5,287 bases of DNA, from the NCBI GenBank assembly GCA_018814945.1, contig JAHIYT010000140.1, positions 1 through 5,287 of the forward strand, given 5' to 3'. The DNA comes from Patescibacteria group bacterium (GTDB taxonomy: Bacteria; Patescibacteriota; Gracilibacteria; UM-FILTER-43-11). Position numbers and translations under genes: made by a program. Numbering within the stretch: position 1 is the stretch's first letter; every line of letters begins with the position of its first letter. Positions 1 through 5,287 of the stretch are shown here, in pieces. The notes beneath the pieces are model-generated. The model made no database searches. It was not told the DNA's origin and worked only from the letters and a program-made list of their open reading frames with translations.

Positions 1-463
1 GTATCTTATACTCGAATATTCCAGCTGGAACTTTAACTTTCACAACATCATTCTTGGTTTTACCTAAGATTGCAGAACCAATAGGGGATTCATTGGAAAT
101 TTTATGTCCGATAGGATCAGCTTCTGTTGAACCAACAATTGTATATGTTTCTGGATCATTATTTTCAGTAATGTTCTGCATTGTAACCGTTACACCAATT
201 TGAACTGTGTCCTGACCACTTTTATCATCAGTAATTATTTTCGCATTCTTAATCATATTCTCTAACTCTACGATTCTACCCTCCACAAAAGCTTGTTCGT
301 TTTTAGCCTCTTCATATTCAGAGTTTTCAGAAAGATCACCATATGCAATAGCCTCCTTTAAGCGGGCCGCTACTTCTTTACGGCGAACCTCCTTAGCTTG
401 TTTAAGCTCTTCAATTAATTTAGCGAGACCTGCCTTGGTTACTAATACTTCTTTTTCGGTCAT
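1..463 (-). CDS. greA: Transcription elongation factor GreA (3' end cut by window)
   Basis: GreA enters the secondary channel of RNA polymerase and stimulates cleavage of backtracked RNA, so stalled complexes can restart. The reading frame starts at the ATG complementary to 461-463 and gives 154 residues plus one base before the left edge. E. coli GreA has 158 residues, so only a few C-terminal residues are missing. Residues 1 to about 75 form the charged antiparallel coiled coil. Its tip carries the family signature YGDLSENSEYEEAK (41-54), with the acidic residues D43 and E46 that hold the catalytic magnesium in the family. Residues from about 84 form the FKBP-like domain, including YTIVGSTEADP (107-117) and ISNESPIGSAILGK (122-135). 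The gene lies 31 bases downstream of rpoD on the same strand and is probably co-transcribed with it. No Shine-Dalgarno sequence is visible before the start. Confidence 0.96.
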   Translation of the reverse strand, partial: MTEKEVLVTKAGLAKLIEELKQAKEVRRKEVAARLKEAIAYGDLSENSEYEEAKNEQAFVEGRIVELENMIKNAKIITDDKSGQDTVQIGVTVTMQNITENNDPETYTIVGSTEADPIGHKISNESPIGSAILGKTKNDVVKVKVPAGIFEYKI

Positions 464-494
464 GATTATTTAGTTAATATTTAATAGTGGGAAA

Positions 495-1736
495 TTAATG
501 TCTGTCTTTAATTTTTATAGATGTAGGATGATCTCTCATTTTCTGTAAAATCTTTGCTTCAATCTGTCTAATACGTTCACGTGTAACACCAAATTCACGT
601 CCAACCTCTTCTAGTGTATGACCGATTCCATCATCCAATCCAAACCGCATTCTAATAATCTTTTGTTCACGAGGGGTAAGATATTGAAGCATATAATGAA
701 TGTTCTCCTTCATAATCTGTCGGTTTGTTGCGTCACTTGGAGAAATAGCATCGTCATCTTCGATAAAGTCACCCAATTTACTATCTTCTTCAGCACCAAC
801 CGGAGCTTCCAAAGAAACAATATCCTGAGAAATTTTAAGAATATGACGAACCTTTTTAATATCCATATCCATTTCAGAAGCAAGTTCTTCAACGGTTGGC
901 TCACGTCCAAATTCCTGAAGCAATCTTCTCTGTGTATGGGTGAGTTTATTGATGGTTTCCACCATATGAACAGGAATTCTGATAGTTCTAGCCTGGTCAG
1001 CAATGGCACGTGTTATAGCTTGGCGAATCCACCATGTTGCGTAAGTAGAAAATTTAAAACCTCTCATTGGATCAAATTTTTCAACGGCACGGAAAAGGCC
1101 AATATTTCCCTCTTGAATTAAGTCCAAGAAAGAAAGGCCACGCCCAATATATTTTTTTGCAATTGAAACAACAAGCCTAAGGTTAGCTTCCGCCAACTTT
1201 TGTTTGGCTATAGGGTCACCTTTTGCAATTGCCTTAGCCAGTTTTATCTCTTCATCACCGGTCAGAAGCTCAACACGACCAATCTCACTTAAATACATTC
1301 GAACGGAATCATTTGCAATTTCTTTTAAATTAGCCTGTTTTTTTGCCTGTTCCGCAGCCTCCGCTTCAACATCTTCCTTATCCTTCTCTTTATCCTTTTC
1401 TTCATCCATCTCTTCATCCTCCAGCTCCTCAATTTCAAGCCAGTCTTCTTCGCTTATTCCAAAATCTTCTCCTTTGCTTTTTTTCGCTTGTTTCCCCCAG
1501 ATCAAATCTTTCTTAACATCCATTACTTCAATTCCTAGCTCAAGAAAAAGAGTGTAGATTTCATCGAGTAGTATCACATTATCCTCAATCTCAGGCATAG
1601 CTTTCAAAAGCTCTTGATGTGTAACAAAGCGTTGTTCACGTCCCTTTTGAATAAGTTGACGAATAGCTTTTGGATATTTAGCTAAAGTCTTCTCATCAGG
1701 TTGAGCTATGAATTTTTTAGTTATTTTCTTGGCCAT
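495..1736 (-). CDS. rpoD: RNA polymerase primary sigma factor (sigma-70/RpoD/SigA)
   Basis: This is the housekeeping sigma factor that directs RNA polymerase to -10/-35 promoters. From the chosen start the protein has 413 residues, in the range of short SigA-type factors without the long non-conserved region of E. coli RpoD. A region 1.1-like segment (about 18-75) is followed by a very acidic, low-complexity linker (about 90-130). Region 1.2 has [16 protein letters not shown] (144-159). Region 2 runs 183-257, with the -10 recognition helix [14 protein letters not shown] (232-245). Region 3 includes the 3.2 finger [20 protein letters not shown] (308-327). Region 4.2 ends in the -35-binding helix [12 protein letters not shown] (384-395). 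I chose the ATG at 1736 (MAKKITKK) over an in-frame ATG at 1760. The upstream ATG would add eight residues encoded inside an inverted repeat, and neither start has a Shine-Dalgarno sequence. The gene lies between dnaG and greA, and the dnaG-rpoD pairing is the macromolecular synthesis operon arrangement. Confidence 0.97.
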   Translation of the reverse strand: MAKKITKKFIAQPDEKTLAKYPKAIRQLIQKGREQRFVTHQELLKAMPEIEDNVILLDEIYTLFLELGIEVMDVKKDLIWGKQAKKSKGEDFGISEEDWLEIEELEDEEMDEEKDKEKDKEDVEAEAAEQAKKQANLKEIANDSVRMYLSEIGRVELLTGDEEIKLAKAIAKGDPIAKQKLAEANLRLVVSIAKKYIGRGLSFLDLIQEGNIGLFRAVEKFDPMRGFKFSTYATWWIRQAITRAIADQARTIRIPVHMVETINKLTHTQRRLLQEFGREPTVEELASEMDMDIKKVRHILKISQDIVSLEAPVGAEEDSKLGDFIEDDDAISPSDATNRQIMKENIHYMLQYLTPREQKIIRMRFGLDDGIGHTLEEVGREFGVTRERIRQIEAKILQKMRDHPTSIKIKDRH

Positions 1737-1744
1737 AATTGAAC

Positions 1745-1830
1745 AATTAACATTTAACATGTAACTTTTGACACTGTATTTGATCTCATTAATTTGTTAA
1801 TGGTCAAATGTAAAATGTCAGATGTTAATT
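1745..1830. repeat. Imperfect 28-bp inverted repeat filling the dnaG-rpoD gap
   Basis: The left arm is 1745-1772 and the right arm 1803-1830. The left arm matches the reverse complement of the right arm at 23 of 28 positions, with a 30-base loop between them. The arms share AATTAACAT at one end and TTTGAC at the other. The right arm contains the dnaG stop codon (1825-1827), and the left arm ends 8 bases before the rpoD start at 1736. In the transcript the hairpin would therefore span nearly the whole junction. It is AT-rich and has no U-tract, so it is unlike a standard intrinsic terminator. Its role is unknown. It could be an mRNA processing or translational-control element, or a dispersed genomic repeat. 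Confidence 0.7.
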
Positions 1831-3567
1831 TATTTTAGTTTTTAGCTTAAGTATTTGATTATATTGATTTAAGAGTAGTGTTTTTTCTTCGGAATCTTTG
1901 GCGGCTCTAATCCTAAATTCGTATTCTTTTTGTACATTGATTAAATTACTGCGGTTTATGCTACTCACTAAATTCATTACTTCTTTTTCTGCAGCATCAT
2001 CAGCAAAATCGGGATAATGTTCTTCTATCAATAGAGAATAAATTTCTACCTTACCATGATCTTCACTATCCAACTCTTCCCTTAAAGCTTCAATGCCAAC
2101 CGCGCTTAGCCGATTGTACACTTTTTTACATGCCTTGTAAAACTTTTCCGTATTAGGATCAAATGGGACAGAATCAATTAGATTCTCATCAACTATTGAG
2201 TAAGAATTTGGGTACTGAAATATGAAGCCGAGTAAATACTCTTCTCTACTAAAAATTTGTTTAACTGGAACCGTTTTAGGCTCACTACTGGTAGTTGGTT
2301 GATAGCCCTTTTTCAAGGTTAGATTCTTCAGATCATTCCAGAGCAATTTAATATCCGTTTTTATTTCTAGAGCAAGCCTTTCCAAATATTCATTTTGTTC
2401 CACCTCACCTTTGTGTTGTTTGATAAGAGGAAGCATGAAGTTCATTATTTCCTTTTTGCCAGAAAGTGTTTCTCTATCAAATTGCTTTAATGAATAGCTC
2501 AAATAAAAATCCATTACAGGAACTGCATTAATAATCGCTTCCTTCCATTTTTCCGGTGATTCTTTTATACATTCATCCGGGTCTTTTCCTAAAGGAACTT
2601 CAATTATTTTAATATTCATCTCAGCTTCTTGTGCAAGTTCGATGCTCCTTTTTGTTGCCTCCAAACCAGCCGGATCCTGATCAAAAGAAAAAGCAATATT
2701 AGGTGTATATCTCTTGATTAATTTAAGTTGATGTATGGTTAATGCCGTTCCAGAAGTTGCAACGGTATTTTCAGTTCCAGCCTGGTGAGCAGCGATAACA
2801 TCCATATACCCTTCAACGAAAATAGCCAAATCCTCTTTTTTAATCATATCCTTCCCCCAATTCAAACCATACAAAACAAAACTTTTATTATAGGCTGGGG
2901 TATCCGGAGAATTTAGATATTTTGGCTCACCATCACCATCAATTCTACCGCCGAATCCAACAATATTATCCTGATGATCTAGAATTGGAAAAACAAATCT
3001 TTTGCGAAATTTATCATAAGTATTTTTATCTGCAATTGAACGTTGGGTGAGCAGACCTCCATCCAATATTTCCTTTTCTGTATATCCAATTTTTACAAGG
3101 TGATCTTTAAGCGAGTTATAAGAATCAGGTGCATAGCCAAGTCTGAATTTCTGTATAGTTTCTTCCGTAAGTCCACGATCTAAAAAATATTTTCGTTTAT
3201 CTTTATCAAGTTGCTCCTGAAAAAACTTAGTTGCAGAACCATTTGCCTCAATAATCCTAAGTCTTTGATTGTGAGCTTGTGGCTTAAAATCTGGTAATGG
3301 TACATTCGCTCTATCTGCCAAGATTCTTACAGCTTCAGGAAATTCAACATTTTCGATTAATTGAACAAATTTGAAAATATCTCCACCGGTATTACATGAA
3401 AAACAATAAGCAATTCCTTTTTCCGGACTTACGGTAAAACTTGGACGCGAGTCATTATGAAAAGGACATAGCCCTTTTAAATTTCGACCAGCTTTTTTTA
3501 ATTGAATATAGCTTCCAACGACTTCTTCTATATTTAATTTTGCCCTAATTTCCTCTAAGTGATTCAT
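1825..3567 (-). CDS. dnaG: DNA primase DnaG
   Basis: DnaG synthesises the short RNA primers used at the replication fork. The 580-residue product has the full family layout and a normal length. The N-terminal zinc-binding domain has CPFH (34-37) and CFSC (55-58), giving the C-H-C-C ligands C34, H37, C55 and C58. The RNA polymerase core has RFVFPILD (190-197), GFGGR (204-208) and KYLNSPDTP (216-224). The TOPRIM metal site is visible as VEGYMD (251-256, E252), FDQD (295-298) and KDPDE (328-332). The C-terminal part (about 435-580) is helical and poorly conserved, at the position of the helicase-interaction domain. An in-frame TAA six codons upstream of the ATG limits any extension, which supports this start. 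No Shine-Dalgarno sequence is seen. ruvB lies 122 bases upstream and rpoD 88 bases downstream on the same strand. Confidence 0.97.
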   Translation of the reverse strand: MNHLEEIRAKLNIEEVVGSYIQLKKAGRNLKGLCPFHNDSRPSFTVSPEKGIAYCFSCNTGGDIFKFVQLIENVEFPEAVRILADRANVPLPDFKPQAHNQRLRIIEANGSATKFFQEQLDKDKRKYFLDRGLTEETIQKFRLGYAPDSYNSLKDHLVKIGYTEKEILDGGLLTQRSIADKNTYDKFRKRFVFPILDHQDNIVGFGGRIDGDGEPKYLNSPDTPAYNKSFVLYGLNWGKDMIKKEDLAIFVEGYMDVIAAHQAGTENTVATSGTALTIHQLKLIKRYTPNIAFSFDQDPAGLEATKRSIELAQEAEMNIKIIEVPLGKDPDECIKESPEKWKEAIINAVPVMDFYLSYSLKQFDRETLSGKKEIMNFMLPLIKQHKGEVEQNEYLERLALEIKTDIKLLWNDLKNLTLKKGYQPTTSSEPKTVPVKQIFSREEYLLGFIFQYPNSYSIVDENLIDSVPFDPNTEKFYKACKKVYNRLSAVGIEALREELDSEDHGKVEIYSLLIEEHYPDFADDAAEKEVMNLVSSINRSNLINVQKEYEFRIRAAKDSEEKTLLLNQYNQILKLKTKIN

Positions 3568-3573
3568 GCTTTT

Positions 3574-3692
3574 GTTACAAGATTAGTTATTACAAGATTA
3601 CAAAATTAATGGAGTTACTACATAACGTTACGGCTATTTTAAGAATAATCTTGTAATTTTGTAATAGCGTAGCGTTTGTAATCTTGTAATTA
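3574..3692. repeat. Nested AT-rich inverted repeats filling the ruvB-dnaG gap
   Basis: The outer arms ATTACAAGATTACAAA (3589-3604) and its exact reverse complement (3675-3690) form a perfect 16-bp inverted repeat with a 70-base interior. A further inverted copy of the 12-base word is at 3646-3657, and a one-mismatch direct copy is at 3574-3585, giving four related words in about 120 bases. Inside, 3626-3638 (CGTTACGGCTATT) is an imperfect inverted match to 3663-3674 (AATAGCGTAGCG), so a nested stem is possible. The right arm runs into the ruvB stop codon (3690-3692), and the leftmost word ends close to the dnaG start. The element lacks a GC-rich stem plus U-tract, so it is not a typical terminator. 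Its function is unknown. Confidence 0.75.
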
Positions 3693-4715
3693 GAACATTT
3701 TATTTTGATTTTCGGTGTATTCTAAATTCAAATGTACGTAAGCATTTTCTGTAACAACCCTACCCCTATTGGTTCTATCTAAAAATCCAATTTGAAGCAA
3801 ATATGGCTCATACAAGTCCTCAATGGTTTCAGCTTCTTCCGCAGTCGCAGCGGCTATAGATCTAACACCAACAGGTCCGCCGTTAAATTTATCGATAATG
3901 GTGAGCAGTATTTGCCTATCAGCTTTATCAAGTCCAAGAATATCCACACCCATAGTTTTCAAACATTTTTTAGTGAATTTTAGATCGATTTTGTCGACTC
4001 CCTCCACAGTTGCAAAGTCTCTAATCCTCTTTAGAAGTCTATTTGCTATTCTTGGTGTTTTTCGTGCACTTATGGCGATTTCTCCAGCCCCTGCATCATC
4101 AACGTTTATGTCCAATAAATTCGCAGATCTGGTTACAATTTGCTGGATTTCATCATCTTGATAAAAATCCAGTTTATAAATATGCCCAAATCTATCCCTT
4201 AGTGGTGCAGAAAGTGAACCAACCTTCGTAGTTGCTCCAATCAATGTAAATTTAGGTAAATCAAGCCTCATACTCCTTGCAGCTGGGCCTTTTCCAATAA
4301 TAATATCCAGTGCGTAGTCTTCCATTGCACTGTACAAAATTTCTTCAATTTGAGTCTTTAATCTGTGAATTTCATCAATAAACAAAATATCATTTGGCTG
4401 TAGATTAGTAAGAATAGAAGCCAAATCTCCTTGTTTTTCAATGGCAGGACCAGATGTGGTTTTAATATTTACACCCATTTCTCTGGCAACAATATTCGCC
4501 AAAGTTGTCTTACCAAGACCCGGAGGCCCATAAAGTAAAACATGCTCGACAGGTTCCTTCCTTTTCTTAGCCGCTTGCATAGAAACTCTCAAATTCATTT
4601 TCGTATCCTCTTGCCCAACATATTCTTTCAAGCTTTTTGGACGCAAGGTCAAATCAAGCTGATTATCTTGATTTACGGCTTTACTACTGGTGATTTGATT
4701 ATCTCTCTCGATCAT
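3690..4715 (-). CDS. ruvB: Holliday junction branch migration helicase RuvB
   Basis: RuvB is the hexameric AAA+ motor that, with RuvA, drives branch migration of Holliday junctions during recombinational repair. The 341-residue product has the usual family length. The N-terminal [12 protein letters not shown] (24-35) is typical of RuvB. Walker A is GPPGLGKTT (63-71, K69) and Walker B is [10 protein letters not shown] (110-119, D114 and E115). Sensor 1 lies in [19 protein letters not shown] (159-177), which also carries the arginine finger R173. Sensor 2 is in [11 protein letters not shown] (220-230, R222). The winged-helix domain (about 255-335) has [12 protein letters not shown] (279-290) and RTNRGRVVT (314-322). 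An in-frame TAA two codons upstream makes this the most upstream possible ATG. A weak purine run (GAGA) lies about 10 bases before it, but no clear Shine-Dalgarno sequence. It is the first gene of the minus-strand block. Neither ruvA nor ruvC is in view. Confidence 0.97.
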   Translation of the reverse strand: MIERDNQITSSKAVNQDNQLDLTLRPKSLKEYVGQEDTKMNLRVSMQAAKKRKEPVEHVLLYGPPGLGKTTLANIVAREMGVNIKTTSGPAIEKQGDLASILTNLQPNDILFIDEIHRLKTQIEEILYSAMEDYALDIIIGKGPAARSMRLDLPKFTLIGATTKVGSLSAPLRDRFGHIYKLDFYQDDEIQQIVTRSANLLDINVDDAGAGEIAISARKTPRIANRLLKRIRDFATVEGVDKIDLKFTKKCLKTMGVDILGLDKADRQILLTIIDKFNGGPVGVRSIAAATAEEAETIEDLYEPYLLQIGFLDRTNRGRVVTENAYVHLNLEYTENQNKMF

Positions 4716-4769
4716 AATTTAACATCTCGTTATTTCGCGGCAAAAAAGTCACTGGCCACGAGAAAATTA

Positions 4770-4785
4770 GTCTACCAATTTCACC
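4770..4785 (-). other. tRNA-Leu D-arm-like fragment in the ruvB leader
   Basis: On the minus strand these 16 bases read GGTGAAATTGGTAGAC, the characteristic D-arm of bacterial and plastid tRNA-Leu genes. No complete tRNA follows. Downstream sequence towards ruvB has no recognisable anticodon stem-loop and no GGTTC-type T-arm, and the conserved T at position 8 appears to be A. It could be the remnant of a tRNA-Leu gene broken by rearrangement, a tRNA-like piece of the ruvB leader, or chance similarity. It is not a functional tRNA as it stands. Confidence 0.3.
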
Positions 4786-4807
4786 TACCCAAAGCCACTA
4801 AAGCGGT

Positions 4808-4836
4808 TTGCATTTCGGGCCTATTTATGCTATAAT
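4808..4836 (+). promoter_or_regulatory. Extended -10 sigma-70 promoter for the rightward gene
   Basis: A perfect TATAAT at 4831-4836 is preceded directly by TGC (4828-4830), which makes an extended -10 element. A partial -35 box, TTGCAT at 4808-4813, lies at the optimal 17-base spacing. Transcription would start near 4843, leaving a leader of about 28 bases before the ATG at 4872. The site would be read by the sigma factor encoded at 495-1736. This rests on sequence match only. Confidence 0.65.
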
Positions 4837-4871
4837 TAATAGATTAATTTAGTGAAATAAATACTAAAAAA

Positions 4872-5287
4872 ATGAAGACACAATATCTCAATCAATTTAT
4901 ATCAAATTTCTTAAGTCCAAATAGGCTGGTTTTTATGTCACCAGCGAAAGCAGAAATACAAGCACAAGACCCAGATGTTGCCGCAGTGAATGAGCATATA
5001 GGATTTGATCCAGAAAAAGAGGCAGGAGTTATAAAAAAGAAAGTACAAGAAGCCGGCGAAGGGATAAAAGAACGAGTCGATGCCGAAACTCAAAGGTTGG
5101 CCTTATCTATGGACATTGCAGTAGGAGAAAAGAATCTGAAAAAAATCAGAGAAGATTTAAAAGCTGCAGAAAAGGTATATGGTGAAGTACAAGGCGTTAT
5201 TGACCTTGTGAAGAAAGAAGGGGGATCTAAGATGGCTTTGGATATGGCAATAAAAGACGCAGAGCCAGCAGAGAGGAAATTTAGAGA
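4872..5287 (+). CDS. Hypothetical charged, helical protein (3' end cut by window)
   Basis: An open frame runs from ATG at 4872 to the right edge without a stop, giving 138 codons plus two bases. I do not recognise the family. Residues 1-27 are less charged, with hydrophobic residues (FISNFL, LVF), but do not form a clear signal peptide or membrane helix. From about residue 48 the protein is rich in Lys, Glu and Ala and probably forms long helices or a coiled coil, for example KNLKKIREDLKAAEKVY (87-103). A second ATG at 4935 (MSPAKAEI) is an alternative start that would remove the first 21 residues. The ATG at 4872 follows an A-run with no Shine-Dalgarno sequence, about 28 bases after a predicted start site. 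The gene is divergent from ruvB, so it is probably a separate transcription unit. Codon use looks natural and the promoter supports a real gene, but its function cannot be told from this part. Confidence 0.75.
   Translation, partial: MKTQYLNQFISNFLSPNRLVFMSPAKAEIQAQDPDVAAVNEHIGFDPEKEAGVIKKKVQEAGEGIKERVDAETQRLALSMDIAVGEKNLKKIREDLKAAEKVYGEVQGVIDLVKKEGGSKMALDMAIKDAEPAERKFR

Noticed and set aside
710..1009. Minus-strand open frame of 99 codons inside rpoD
   Set aside because: It is in another frame of the same strand within a conserved gene and shows no recognisable domain.
618..1121. Plus-strand open frame of 167 codons opposite rpoD
   Set aside because: It is antisense to the highly conserved regions 2-4 of RpoD, its translation resembles no family, and no promoter or ribosome site supports it.
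1204..1557. Plus-strand open frame of 117 codons rich in Ser and Phe
   Set aside because: Its serine-rich composition is the mirror of the Glu/Asp/Lys linker codons of rpoD on the other strand, so it is a shadow.
3568..3692. Intrinsic terminator between ruvB and dnaG
   Set aside because: The inverted repeat is AT-rich with a long interior and no U-tract after the stem, so it does not fit a rho-independent terminator.
3792..4231. Three overlapping plus-strand open frames opposite ruvB
   Set aside because: All are antisense to the conserved AAA+ and winged-helix coding sequence, and none has family features or a promoter.
4764..4792. Possible leftward promoter for ruvB (TTGGGT, 17 bases, TAATTT on the minus strand)
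   Set aside because: Spacing is right but both boxes match the consensus at only about three of six positions and they overlap the tRNA-like fragment. A promoter must lie in this region, but this one cannot be asserted.
4781..4813. Ten-residue minus-strand leader peptide frame (MQTALVALGR)
   Set aside because: It is too short to separate from chance, has no ribosome site, and overlaps the rightward promoter.
4542..4835. Plus-strand open frame of 97 codons across the 5' end of ruvB
   Set aside because: Most of it is antisense to ruvB and its end crosses the tRNA-like fragment and the rightward promoter, so it is not a credible gene.

Overview
The window is from an AT-rich bacterial genome, roughly 35-40% GC by eye. 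It holds a compact block of four core information-processing genes on the minus strand and the start of an unrecognised gene on the plus strand at the right edge. In minus-strand transcription order the genes are ruvB (Holliday-junction helicase), dnaG (primase), rpoD (housekeeping sigma factor) and greA (transcript-cleavage factor, cut by the left edge). All stops seen are TAA and nothing suggests a recoded stop. None of the five starts has a convincing Shine-Dalgarno sequence. The sequence styles, small gaps and lack of leaders fit a candidate-phyla (Patescibacteria/CPR-type) bacterium, but that placement is inference and needs a phylogeny of RpoD or RuvB.

Layout: greA fills 1-463 and runs off the left edge. 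A 31-base gap separates it from rpoD (495-1736). An 88-base gap (1737-1824) lies between rpoD and dnaG (1825-3567), and a 122-base gap (3568-3689) between dnaG and ruvB (3690-4715). Both larger gaps are almost filled by AT-rich inverted repeats. In each, one arm overlaps the stop codon of the upstream gene and the other lies just before the start of the downstream gene. A divergent 156-base intergenic region (4716-4871) carries a good extended -10 promoter facing right and, on the minus strand, a 16-base match to the D-arm of tRNA-Leu. The plus-strand gene starting at 4872 runs off the right edge and encodes a charged, helical protein of unknown function.

Functionally, dnaG and rpoD form the core of the classic macromolecular synthesis operon. 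Here they are joined by a recombination helicase upstream and an elongation factor downstream, so replication priming, promoter recognition, elongation rescue and branch migration may be co-expressed. The genes themselves are ordinary and well conserved. The parts that merit a second look are the stop-codon-anchored inverted repeats, the tRNA-Leu-like fragment in the ruvB leader, and the unknown coiled-coil-like gene. I saw no defence system, CRISPR array, insertion sequence or complete RNA gene.
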